Source of the DNA: Cobetia amphilecti
GTDB taxonomy: Bacteria > Pseudomonadota > Gammaproteobacteria > Pseudomonadales > Halomonadaceae
Assembly: GCF_020217465.1 (NCBI RefSeq)
Contig: NZ_CP084115.1
Location: forward strand, 1,488,001-1,552,000
Direction: 5' to 3'
DNA length: 64,000 bases
The notes under the pieces were generated by a model. That model did not search any database, was not told the DNA's origin, and was given only the letters and a program-made list of their open reading frames with translations. Of the stretch, positions 53,411 through 63,080 are shown in pieces. A program made the translations under genes and the position numbers. Positions within the stretch are counted from its first letter, which is position 1; each line of letters opens with the position of its first letter.

Positions 53411-55450
53411 TCATGAGGCGAGTGGCTGATGATTGGGCGCCACCAGGCCGTGGCGGCGCATGCGGCGGTAGATGGTGGGGCGTGAGACGCCGAGTTGGCG
53501 GGCGACCTGGCTGACGTTCCAATCCGTGTGGCGTAACAGCTCGAGCAGATCGCTGGCGTCCGCATCAGCCCCTGCAGACGCGGGCGCTGGAGAGGCCGGG
53601 TTCGGGGAAGCACCGGAGGCAAAGGCGGTGGCAGCGGCAAGCGAGCTGGCAGCCCCGCGGGCGCTGACGGTGTGGGTCTGGCAGACCTCTGGCAGATCAT
53701 GCAGGGTGATTTCATCGCCTTCCGCGGTGGCCATCGCGAAGGCAATCGCATTGCGCAGTTGGCGGATATTGCCCGGCCAGTGATGACTCAGCAGCGCACT
53801 GATGGCATCGGCGCGCAGGTGGAGTGACTGGTCGCGTTCGGCTTGCAGCTCCGCATGCAGCTTGCGAATGAGGTAGTGGCGGTCGGCGCGCTCACGCAGC
53901 GCAGGTAGCAGGAGTTCGGCGCCGTTAAGTCGGTAGTAGAGGTCTTCGCGGAATTGCCCGCTGGCGATCAGTTCCGTGACATCACGATGCGTGGCGGTGA
54001 TGACGCGAATATCCACCTTGATGGGCGTCTCGGCCCCCAGTGGCGACACCTCTCGTTCGGCGAGCACGCGCAGCAGGCGTGACTGGAGCGACAGCGGCAT
54101 GTCGCCGATCTCATCCAGAAACAGCGTGCCGCCGTCGGCCTGTTGGATCAGGCCACGCATGCCCTTGGGCCTTCCTCCCGTGAAGGCGCCCGGCAGATAG
54201 CCGAAGAGTTCACTTTCAATCAGCGATTCCGGGATGGCGGCGCAGTTCACCGCCACGAAGGGCGCCTTGGCGCGCGACCCGCTGTCATGCAGCGCTCGCG
54301 CCAACACTTCCTTGCCGGTACCCGTCTCGCCACGAATCAGGATGCTCACGCTCTCATGGCGCATGCGGCGCGCCAGCTTGAGCAGCCGGTGCATGGATGG
54401 GTCATCTCCCGCGAGCTGGTCCAGCTCGGGCACCGGGTCATCCTGCTGACTGACAGTGGGTTGGGCTCGCACCGGATAGCCGCGTGGCTCGATCAGCGTC
54501 ACGAAGACGATGGCGTCATCCGCCCGCAGACGGAAGGCGCGAATCTGATCCCGGCTGGCGTGCGGAATGCTCAATAGCTCATTGAGCTCCCCATCGAACA
54601 GCTGCGTGACAGCGGGCAGAGTGGAGACCGTCCACGGTGGCCAGCGCTCCAGATGCGCATCGATCAGGCGTCGGCCTTCGTGGTTCGCGGCGATCACCTT
54701 GCCATCTTCCTGAATGGCAAACAGGCCACGACCATTCAGGTGCACGAATTCCCGCGCTGTGTCGAAGCGCAGGATCAGGCAATCCCGATAGCGATGCAGG
54801 AAGTAGGCGTCCTCGATCATGCGGGCATGCAGGGTGACCAGGGAAAGTGCAAAGGTCTGGCTCTCCTGCGGGCGGGGTGATTTCAGCGCCGAGATGTCGA
54901 GGGCGGCGATCACTCGGCCCTGGGGGTCGGTGATGGGGGCCGCGGTGCAGGTCAGGTCGATGTGGGTGGCATCGAAGTGCTCACGCTGGTGGCAGGTGAC
55001 GGCTGCGCCATCGTGCAGACAGGTGCCCGCCGCCGAGGTGCCGGCATAGCGCTCGTTCCAGTCCGACCCAAGATAGAGGCCCGCGCGCCGCAGCTCACTC
55101 AATTGATCACGCTGACCACGAAAATCCACCGCGATACCGCGTTGATCGGTGAGGATCAGCGCATAGCCATGTTGTGCGATCTGACTATAGAGCCGCTCCA
55201 CCCCGGCACGTGCCACATGCAGCAGCTCATCCGCCGATTCCTGATGATCGCGCAGCGCCTGCTGGGTCAGAACGCGGACGGGGCGAGGCTGGCTGGGGTC
55301 GAGTTGGTATTCCTCCAGACAGCGCTGCCAGGAGCAACGGATGACGTCGCGCTGCGTCTCGGGGAAGACGTCGCGTCCTTCGCCCAGTTGCATCAGGGTC
55401 TGGATATGCTGCCGCTTGTCGGGCTGCATCGTTTCGAGTTGGCGGATCAT
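53411..55450 (-). CDS. Sigma-54-dependent AcoR-like transcriptional activator
   Basis: 679 residues. An N-terminal GAF-containing sensor half (about 1-320) is followed by an AAA+ domain: Walker A GETGTGKE, the sigma-54 contact loop ELFGYLPGAFTGG (final glycine where GAFTGA is usual), and DEIGDMPLSLQSRLLRVL. An Ala/Pro-rich linker (near 600-640) precedes the Fis-type HTH (WNVSQVARQLGVSRPTIYRRM). The start is the ATG at 55450 with GAGG upstream. Divergent from a monooxygenase gene whose region has a palindromic site and a -24/-12 promoter. Ligand is likely a ketone- or alcohol-type compound, by analogy with AcoR (inference). Confidence 0.87.
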   Translation of the reverse strand: MIRQLETMQPDKRQHIQTLMQLGEGRDVFPETQRDVIRCSWQRCLEEYQLDPSQPRPVRVLTQQALRDHQESADELLHVARAGVERLYSQIAQHGYALILTDQRGIAVDFRGQRDQLSELRRAGLYLGSDWNERYAGTSAAGTCLHDGAAVTCHQREHFDATHIDLTCTAAPITDPQGRVIAALDISALKSPRPQESQTFALSLVTLHARMIEDAYFLHRYRDCLILRFDTAREFVHLNGRGLFAIQEDGKVIAANHEGRRLIDAHLERWPPWTVSTLPAVTQLFDGELNELLSIPHASRDQIRAFRLRADDAIVFVTLIEPRGYPVRAQPTVSQQDDPVPELDQLAGDDPSMHRLLKLARRMRHESVSILIRGETGTGKEVLARALHDSGSRAKAPFVAVNCAAIPESLIESELFGYLPGAFTGGRPKGMRGLIQQADGGTLFLDEIGDMPLSLQSRLLRVLAEREVSPLGAETPIKVDIRVITATHRDVTELIASGQFREDLYYRLNGAELLLPALRERADRHYLIRKLHAELQAERDQSLHLRADAISALLSHHWPGNIRQLRNAIAFAMATAEGDEITLHDLPEVCQTHTVSARGAASSLAAATAFASGASPNPASPAPASAGADADASDLLELLRHTDWNVSQVARQLGVSRPTIYRRMRRHGLVAPNHQPLAS

Positions 55451-55479
55451 GGCTGCCTCGGCGCTGGCCGTCTCGGGAC

Positions 55480-55542
55480 GGCTCTTTTGATAGTGGCTAT
55501 GGCTCTTGTGCAAGTGGCTATGGCTCTTGTGAAAGTGGCGGT
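55480..55542. repeat. 21-bp tandem repeat, three copies
   Basis: Three successive units of the form GGCTCTTGTGAAAGTGGCTAT (55480, 55501, 55522) with few changes, just before the regulator start, in its 5' leader. The unit is a multiple of 3, but the frame there is unlikely to be translated. Confidence 0.7.
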
Positions 55543-55649
55543 GGCAATCTCGGTTGTCACAACAGCGGCCATAGCAAAAGCGGCGTGTGCTCCTTCAAGC
55601 GTATGCGGTGTGGCGGGAGCGTCAATCACCCTGTCCTGCACCCTTGGTC

Positions 55650-55673
55650 GGGGCGTTACAGGTGTAACGCCCC
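55650..55673. promoter_or_regulatory. Inverted repeat, probable activator-binding site (UAS)
   Basis: Perfect 10-bp arms GGGGCGTTAC and GTAACGCCCC around a 4-nt spacer, roughly 140 bp upstream of the -24/-12 element. The position and symmetry suit a Fis-type activator such as the product of the divergent gene. No T-tract, so not a terminator. Confidence 0.55.
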
Positions 55674-55811
55674 GTGTCAGGCGTACGGCGTACAGTTGTC
55701 ACAAGGAAGGTGGAGAGCCAGGCGAGGCGAGGAGGGTGGTGATTCGGTAGTGGCGAATTTTGTCATTTACGACAAGTGCTTACGAGCTTTGTCAGGCGTG
55801 AATGACGAAGC

Positions 55812-55826
55812 TGGCATGCTTGATGC
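55812..55826 (+). promoter_or_regulatory. Predicted sigma-54 (-24/-12) promoter
   Basis: TGGCATGCTTGATGC has the required GG-N10-GC spacing and is close to the consensus TGGCAC-N5-TTGC. It lies about 50 nt upstream of the monooxygenase ATG and is matched by the divergent sigma-54 activator. Confidence 0.6.
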
Positions 55827-55876
55827 CTTGGATGGAAGGCGTGACTACAACATCCAACAACACGCGGAGAGACGCC

Positions 55877-57673
55877 ATGACCGCACGCACGCCAACTCAG
55901 ATCGCTCAGCAATGGCTCGATGATTTCGAGTCCTCCCTGACTCAGCGCGATATCGCCCGGGTTCTCTCGTTGTTTGGCGAGGAATGCTACTGGCGCGATT
56001 TGATCGCCTTCACCTGGAATCTCAAGACGTCGGAGGGCAAGGATGAGATCCAGTCGATGCTCGCGGCGACCCTCGAGCATGTCGCTCCCTCTCACTGGCA
56101 GCTGGATGGTGAGGCCAGTGAGGCTGGCGGCATCGTCGAAGCCTGGTTCACCTTCGAGACCGCCGATGCACGCGGCAAGGGCTTGTTGCGCCTGAAGGAA
56201 GGGCGCTGCTGGACGCTGTTGACCGCCATGCGCGAACTCAAGGAATTCCCTGAGCCGCTGGGCATGCAACGCCCCAAGGGCGCCGAGCATGGTGCCAACA
56301 AGCAGCGTGAGACCTGGCTTGAGTCGCGTCAGCGTGAAGAGGCCGAGCTGGGCTACGAGCGCCAGCCGTATTGCGTGATCATCGGTGGCGGTCAGGGCGG
56401 TATCGGGCTGGCCGCGCGGCTCAGACAGATGGATGTGCCGACCATCGTGATCGACAAGAATCCGCGCGCGGGCGATGCCTGGCGCAATCGCTACAAGTCC
56501 CTGTGTCTGCATGATCCGGTGTGGTACGACCACATGCCTTACATCCCCTTCCCGGCAAACTGGCCGGTGTTCGCGCCCAAGGACAAGGTCGCGGACTGGC
56601 TGGAGATGTATACCAAGATCATGGAGCTCAATTATTGGAACTCCACGGCCTGCGAGAGTGCGCACTTTGATGAGGCGAGCGGCGAGTGGGTGGTCGAGGT
56701 GGTACGCGACGGCAAGCCCGTGACCTTGCGTCCCAAGCAGCTGGTACTGGCCACGGGCATGTCGGGCATGCCCAATGTGCCGCACTTCCCCGGGGCCGAG
56801 ACCTTCGAAGGCGAGCAGCAGCACTCCAGTCAGCACCCGGGGCCGGATGCCTATCGTGGCAAGAAGGTGGTCGTGGTGGGCGCCAACAATTCCGCTCACG
56901 ATATCTGTGCTGCGCTGTGGGAGCACGACGCGGATGTGACCATGCTGCAGCGCTCCTCCACGCATGTGGTGAAGTCCAACTCGCTGATGGAAGAGGCGCT
57001 GGGGCCGCTCTATTCCGAGCAGGCGGTGCAAAACGGCATCGATCACCACAAGGCGGACCTGATCTTTGCCTCGATCCCCTACCGGATACTGCCTGACTTC
57101 CAGCGCCCGATCTTCGCGGCGATCCGCAAGCGCGACGCCGACTACTACCGCCGGTTGGAGGCGGCAGGCTTCCTGCTCGATTTCGGCGATGACGACTCTG
57201 GCCTGTTCCTGAAATATCTGCGCCGCGGCTCCGGTTACTACATCGATGTGGGCGCCTGTGATCTGGTCGCCAATGGTGACATCAAGTTGCGCAGTGGCGT
57301 TGGCATCGAGCGCATCAATCCGCGATCGGTCACTCTGACCGATGGCTCGGAATTGCCCGCTGATCTGATCGTCTATGCCACCGGCTACGGCTCGATGAAT
57401 GGCTGGGCGGCACGAATCATCTCGCAGGACGTCGCCGACAAGGTCGGCAAATGCTGGGGCATGGGCTCCGATACGCTCAAGGACCCCGGGCCCTGGGAGG
57501 GCGAGCTGCGCAACATGTGGAAGCCGACCCAGCAGCAGGCGTTATGGTTCCACGGCGGCAACCTGCACCAGTCCCGCCACTATTCCCAGTATCTGGCGCT
57601 GCAGCTCAAGGCGCGGCTCGAGGGTATCCCGACGCCGGTCTACGGCCTTCAGGAAGTCCACCACCTGAGCTGA
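55877..57673 (+). CDS. Flavin-containing monooxygenase with N-terminal NTF2-like domain
   Basis: 598 residues. The first about 150 form a SnoaL/NTF2-like module (LDDFESSLTQRDIARVLSLF, CYWRDLIAFTWN). The rest is a two-dinucleotide-site flavoprotein: FAD motif VIIGGGQGGIGLAARL near residue 170, FMO-like GAETFEGEQQHSSQHPG, and NADPH motif VVVVGANNSAHDIC near 330. This layout is a type II FMO or YUCCA-like enzyme, with ketone or amine oxidation likely. The ATG at 55877 is preceded by GCGGAGAG. It begins a sigma-54-controlled unit with the downstream SDR gene. Confidence 0.82.
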   Translation: MTARTPTQIAQQWLDDFESSLTQRDIARVLSLFGEECYWRDLIAFTWNLKTSEGKDEIQSMLAATLEHVAPSHWQLDGEASEAGGIVEAWFTFETADARGKGLLRLKEGRCWTLLTAMRELKEFPEPLGMQRPKGAEHGANKQRETWLESRQREEAELGYERQPYCVIIGGGQGGIGLAARLRQMDVPTIVIDKNPRAGDAWRNRYKSLCLHDPVWYDHMPYIPFPANWPVFAPKDKVADWLEMYTKIMELNYWNSTACESAHFDEASGEWVVEVVRDGKPVTLRPKQLVLATGMSGMPNVPHFPGAETFEGEQQHSSQHPGPDAYRGKKVVVVGANNSAHDICAALWEHDADVTMLQRSSTHVVKSNSLMEEALGPLYSEQAVQNGIDHHKADLIFASIPYRILPDFQRPIFAAIRKRDADYYRRLEAAGFLLDFGDDDSGLFLKYLRRGSGYYIDVGACDLVANGDIKLRSGVGIERINPRSVTLTDGSELPADLIVYATGYGSMNGWAARIISQDVADKVGKCWGMGSDTLKDPGPWEGELRNMWKPTQQQALWFHGGNLHQSRHYSQYLALQLKARLEGIPTPVYGLQEVHHLS

Positions 57674-57757
57674 GGCCAGTGGCGCTGGACCGTGTGCCAG
57701 CGTCATGGCAGCAGCGCAGCATTTGCAGATTTCAGTGAGAGATTCAGGAGACGACTC

Positions 57758-58534
57758 ATGCAACTGAACGACAAGATTGCACTGGTGACAGGGGGTGGGC
57801 GCGGTATTGGCCAGGGGATCGCGCTGGCATTGGCCAAGGCGGGCGCGGATGTCGTGGTGGCGGATCTGGACCTCGCCATCGCCCGCGAGACGGCGGCAAA
57901 AGTGGAGGCACTGGGTAGACGGTGTCTGGCGCTACAGGTCGATGTCGCGGATGCGGCGTCCGTGCGGCGCTTGATTGAAGAGGCAGAGGTCGGACTCGGC
58001 CCGCTCGATATCGCCGTCAACAATGCCGGCATCATCGGCATCCATTCCATCGATGCGCTGACGGTGGAGGAGTGGGACCGCGTCATGAACGTCAATGCGC
58101 GAGGTACCTTCTTGTGTACTCAGGCCGAGGTCGCCGTGATGCGCTCACGCCGCGTCGGGCGGATCATCAACGTGGCCTCGATGGCCGGCAAGGTCGGCTT
58201 TCCTGATCTGTCGCACTACTGTGCCTCGAAGTTCGCGGTCATCGGCTTTACCAATGCCGTCGCCAAGGAAGTGGCAGCGGAAGGCATCACCGTCAACGCG
58301 ATCTGCCCGGGCGTGGTGGGCACCGGCATGTGGCGGGGCGAGAGTGGGCTCTCGGCACGCTGGAGTCAGGAAGGCGAAAGCGAGCCCGCTGCATGGGAGC
58401 GCCTGCAGAAGAGCCTGCTGCCCCAGGGAGTCGCCCAGACCCCTGAGGACATGGGGCAGCTGGTGGTCTACCTCGCCCAGGCCGAACACGTGACAGGGCA
58501 GGCCATCGCCGTCGATGGTGGCTTCACGCTGTAA
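57758..58534 (+). CDS. SDR-family dehydrogenase/reductase
   Basis: 258 residues, ATG after TTCAGGAGACGACTC. Classical SDR signature: TGGGRGIGQG (NAD site), NNAGI (86-90), catalytic Ser in NVASMAGKVG and YCASK (Tyr-x-x-x-Lys), then PGVVGTGM. Close to acetoin/diacetyl reductases and other 2,3-diol dehydrogenases by motif pattern, but the substrate is not certain. It follows the monooxygenase by 84 nt in the same direction and is likely in the same sigma-54 transcript. Confidence 0.85.
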   Translation: MQLNDKIALVTGGGRGIGQGIALALAKAGADVVVADLDLAIARETAAKVEALGRRCLALQVDVADAASVRRLIEEAEVGLGPLDIAVNNAGIIGIHSIDALTVEEWDRVMNVNARGTFLCTQAEVAVMRSRRVGRIINVASMAGKVGFPDLSHYCASKFAVIGFTNAVAKEVAAEGITVNAICPGVVGTGMWRGESGLSARWSQEGESEPAAWERLQKSLLPQGVAQTPEDMGQLVVYLAQAEHVTGQAIAVDGGFTL

Positions 58535-58569
58535 GCTAGCGCTGATCATGGTTCGATACATGATGACAG

Positions 58570-58616
58570 CACGAGACAGGCCACCTTCGCTAATGGAAGG
58601 CGGCCTGTTTGTCGTG
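58570..58616 (+). terminator. Imperfect stem-loop after the SDR gene
   Basis: Arms around ACAGGCC-x-CCTTC and its complement with a mismatch, then TTTGT. Probable terminator of the monooxygenase-SDR unit. Confidence 0.5.
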
Positions 58617-58798
58617 ACGGCTCCTGACTTCTGTCACTTGAAGGCTTTATGACCCTCGCTCATGGGGCGGTCTACTCTGCAACCGCGTAGGCTCATGCGG
58701 TTATCTGTCAGCGTGTTAGTGCCCCCGTAGTACGTCATCGCTCAAGCACTTAGGGCGAATCGAGCAGGTGCGTACCAGAGGGGTCGAGTGATCAAACG

Positions 58799-59839
58799 TC
58801 AAGGGATCAGGCGGCGTTCCTTCATGGCCTCAAGGTGCTGAATGAGACTCTGGGGTGAGTGGCGACACATTTCTGCAAAGCCGGCTTGGCGAGCCTTCGT
58901 CAAATCAAAGACAGCGTCCTCTTCGACATGGAAGATGAAATCTCCGAAGCCACCTTGCGCAATCTTGTCGATATCTGTCTCGGCAAGTCCTTGGCGCTCT
59001 GCAAGCGTCTTCCAAGTGCTTGACACGGCAGCGAGACGTGTCTCCAACGAAATAGGTTGAGGCTCGCCAGTCTCAAGCCCAAACCAGTTGGCGATCTCTG
59101 GCCAGACGTGGCGCCACCGAATCTGATCACCATTGGTGACGTTATAGGGCCCTTGCTGGTTCTCTGCGATGGCCCACAGGGCGGCTTTGCCCACCAGATC
59201 GGCATCGCAGATGTTCAGCAAGATATCGTAGGCACGCGCCGTACCGGGGAATTGCATGGCAACACCGAGCTCCCGGCAAAGCGTGCCATAGAGACCGATA
59301 AGGTTACCGAGGTTCATGGCTGAACCCAGGGAATGGCCTATCACGATGTCGGGACGCAATGCGGTCCAACGAATTCCCTTGCCTTCGAGTTCGCGAGCCA
59401 GATCTTCATGCTCGAAATACAGGTTGGGGGGGAAGTGCCGGCTGTCCTCTTCTCGAGCCGGTGTTTTGTAGACCCCGAGGTGAGCACCGTAGACCTTCCC
59501 GCCCTGTACGAAGACCTGGTGCTCGATTGACGCTTGGGATTCTTCAAGCACCTGGAAGAGGTGCCGCATCATGTCGCCATTTTGTTGTGCTTCAGTGGCA
59601 GGGTCCGGATCCGGTTTCAAGGCGGCGTAAAATACGTGCGTCACGCTGCTCAGTACATCACTTGCATCTCGCAAAGAGGCAATATCCAAGAGATCGGCGC
59701 TGACGTGGTGTCCGCTTCCCGGACCCTCTGAGGAGCGAGAGAGTGTCGTGACTCGCCATCCTGCCTCTTCAAAGGCCAATGTTGCTGCACGGCCGATGAC
59801 GCCACTGGCACCAGCGACTAATAGGTGATGTTGGCTCAT
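58799..59839 (-). CDS. PRISE-like SDR reductase (progesterone 5-beta-reductase/iridoid synthase-like)
   Basis: 346 residues. N-terminal nucleotide site VAGASGVIGRAATLAFEE, then FVQGGKVYGAHLG, where the Y-G-x-H-L pattern replaces the classical YxxxK in a way characteristic of the PRISE group, and the usual LRPDIVIGHSLGSAMNLGNL. Members reduce enones. It is divergent from a LysR gene at 59969, with an operator-like repeat between, so the LysR product probably controls it. Confidence 0.8.
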   Translation of the reverse strand: MSQHHLLVAGASGVIGRAATLAFEEAGWRVTTLSRSSEGPGSGHHVSADLLDIASLRDASDVLSSVTHVFYAALKPDPDPATEAQQNGDMMRHLFQVLEESQASIEHQVFVQGGKVYGAHLGVYKTPAREEDSRHFPPNLYFEHEDLARELEGKGIRWTALRPDIVIGHSLGSAMNLGNLIGLYGTLCRELGVAMQFPGTARAYDILLNICDADLVGKAALWAIAENQQGPYNVTNGDQIRWRHVWPEIANWFGLETGEPQPISLETRLAAVSSTWKTLAERQGLAETDIDKIAQGGFGDFIFHVEEDAVFDLTKARQAGFAEMCRHSPQSLIQHLEAMKERRLIP

Positions 59840-59968
59840 GAGACTCTCCTGTCCTGTGGCGCATGATCATGGGAGGGGTCGCCCATGACGTCGGCCCTGA
59901 CAGTGGCATTGTTTGTTTTGCTAATAAATGCTCGACTGATGAATTCATCCTTCACTATATGGTGAATA
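59840..59968. promoter_or_regulatory. Divergent promoter region of the reductase and LysR genes
   Basis: About 130 nt, AT-rich near 59910-59965, between a PRISE-like reductase gene and a LysR gene. It holds a TTCAC-N6-GTGAA repeat. Confidence 0.5.
59951..59966. promoter_or_regulatory. Operator-like inverted repeat for LysR
   Basis: TTCACTATATGGTGAA: a TTCAC and GTGAA pair around six bases, ending 2 nt before the LysR ATG. The dyad and position resemble LysR autoregulatory sites. Confidence 0.45.
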
Positions 59969-60902
59969 ATGGATCGCTTGGCGTTAATGAAACTTTTTGT
60001 GGATATCTGTGAGCGTGGGTCAATGGCGGCGGTGGCCCGTCAGCGAGGCCAGTCCCCGTCATTGGTCACCCAAGCCTTACAGAAGCTTGAGCAGCAGGTC
60101 GGGGCCAAGCTTATCGTCAGAACAACGCGTGCCATGCATTTGACGGCGGAAGGCGAACAATTTCGAGACGACAGCGAAAGGATCCTGGCCGAGTATGACA
60201 AGGCTCTTGAGCGGATCTCGGGCACAGGGTCGCTGAGTGGCACCATCAGGCTGACGGCGACCAATGATTTTGGCCGCACGCGCCTACCACGGCTGATCGA
60301 TCAGTTCCTGATACAGCACCCGGAAGTAAAATTTGAACTCGTGCTATCCGATGGAGTGTTGGACCTGGTCGATGAACGATTTGATCTGGCCATTCGTCAT
60401 GGGCCGATGGCGGACTCAAGCTTGACGTCACGACGTCTCGTCAGTACCCATCGTGTTGTGTGTGCGGCACCTGCTTATTGGCAGGACGCAGGGCGCCCCC
60501 AACACCCATCAGAGCTGTCATCCCACCAGTGCATGGTGCTCGCTCGCCCAGGAGCGCCCCAGAACCATTGGGAGTTCCAGGAGGCAGGGCAGGTATTTTC
60601 CGTGACGGTGGCGGGGAACCGAATGGCCAGCGATGGTGGCGCGTTGCGCGAGTGGGCGATCGCAGGGGCTGGAGTGATATTTAAATCGATGGTGGATGTG
60701 GCAGAGGATATTGAGGTCGGACGACTGGAAGTTGTGCTGAATGACTATCAGGATTCCTGAAGTGAATCTGTACGCCGTGTTTCCGGAAGGCAGATATGCA
60801 AGTCGACGGATCAGTACCTTCATCGAATTTCTTCACGACAAGCTTGGCAGTGAGAGAGAGGCCTCACACTGCCAGAGTCGTGCATCCAGCTCTCGCGCTT
60901 GA
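59969..60902 (+). pseudogene. LysR-family regulator with a 1-nt frameshift near its end
   Basis: The frame from 59969 gives 263 residues and stops at 60760 (VVLNDYQDS). LysR proteins run to about 300. If one of the two Gs at 60751-60752 is dropped, the sequence continues PEVNLYAVFPEGRYASRRI, a textbook LysR C-terminus, ending at 60902. The HTH (MDRLALMKLFVDICERGSM through SPSLVTQALQKLEQ) is intact. So the gene is either a true frameshift that loses the last 48 residues or carries a base error. The truncated form may keep DNA binding but lose effector response. Confidence 0.75.
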
Positions 60903-60990
60903 GGGCTGCCGGGGAGTGGCAAGGGCAAAGAACGACCCACATCATGTCTATGGCAGGCTGGGCCTCGGATGGCCAATCCGGTTGTAGTGG

Positions 60991-62168
<1,178 letters not shown>

Positions 62169-62238
62169 CTGCACCTGACTGTCTCTGTGAGTGATCATAC
62201 ACTCAAAATCAGGTGGCCAGATTCACTATGCCACTACA

Positions 62239-62450
62239 CACCCGATCGCCGCGGCGGCCTCGACGATCTCGGTGGGACGGCCGATGAGCACCGGCTCGGC
62301 GATGCCCAGCCTCGCCGCCTCGCGAAGCGTCTCCAGCACGGCGGCCTGGGCCGCGTTGACCACGGCGACGCGGATCGGGTTACCGCCACCGGCTCGCTGA
62401 ATCAGATCATCGAGCGTCGCAAGGGCCACTGGCGTTGCCGTCTGGGTCAT
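62239..62450 (-). pseudogene. Truncated phosphate acetyl/butyryltransferase gene (5' fragment)
   Basis: Only about 70 N-terminal residues remain: MTQTATPVALATLDDLIQRA, VAVVNAAQAAVLETLREAARLGIAEPVLIG, ending at the IS3 end. This start (VAVV.A and PVLIG) is characteristic of the Ptb/PTA_PTB family that makes acyl phosphates. Such genes often accompany DUF3141 genes, as here. The rest was not found on the other side of the IS. Confidence 0.72.
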
Positions 62451-62555
62451 GTCACCTCCTGGGTGTTGGTTAATGTGCGCTGCACGTGCCGGGCGATCAT
62501 CCGTTCTTCATTAGTGGCTACGACCTCTGCTTAGACGGCCCTGTAGCGTCGACAT

Positions 62556-63014
62556 CTATAGATCCCGAGCCCGGTTGATCTGCTGGGACAGACGCATCGC
62601 CTCGTGTTCCTCCAGCTTCAAGAGCTCGCGAACGAGATCCCGAGCCTCGGGGATGTCGGCGCGTCCTTCCAGGTAGCGGTATAGCGCGATGACCTGATCG
62701 TGCAGCGAGAAGACTTCCCGGCTGATGTCTTCGAAGCCCATCTCGGCATAGGGCAAATTGCACGCCTGATGGGGTTTGATGGGCGCATGCGACAGATAAT
62801 CGTAGACCCAGGTGTTTAGGGCCTTGGGGTCGGCCTGCTTCTCGAAGCTGGCCACGGTGTGCTCCAGGACCGCCTCGTGATCGGCGAGATACTCCAGCAG
62901 TGATTTGGCCCGTGCCTCCTCCTGCCGGGTGGCACAGTGCCTGAAGCACTCGGCCAACTGGGCATGCAGCTGGCGAGTCCAGTCGATCAGGTCATGAAAG
63001 GTCTCGATCTTCAT
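62556..63014 (-). CDS. Helical small protein, ferritin/hemerythrin-like
   Basis: 152 residues, ATG with a GGAGAG site upstream. All-helical profile with many His and Glu residues (ECFRHCATRQEEARAKSLLEYLADHEAVLEH; EHEAMRLSQQI), which is consistent with a diiron-type four-helix bundle; the ligands cannot be assigned with certainty. It lies between the truncated acyltransferase and the DUF3141 gene on one strand, suggesting one functional unit around acyl-phosphate or PHA-type metabolism. Confidence 0.6.
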   Translation of the reverse strand: MKIETFHDLIDWTRQLHAQLAECFRHCATRQEEARAKSLLEYLADHEAVLEHTVASFEKQADPKALNTWVYDYLSHAPIKPHQACNLPYAEMGFEDISREVFSLHDQVIALYRYLEGRADIPEARDLVRELLKLEEHEAMRLSQQINRARDL

Positions 63015-63080
63015 TTATTGCTCTCCATTAGTGGGTTGCTCTATAGGTATTGGCTGTAAACCGGGTCGGCTTCGACTGGG

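Noticed and set aside
55763..57049. Minus-strand frame of 428 codons opposite the monooxygenase
   Set aside because: Antisense of a GC-rich flavoprotein gene; no motifs.
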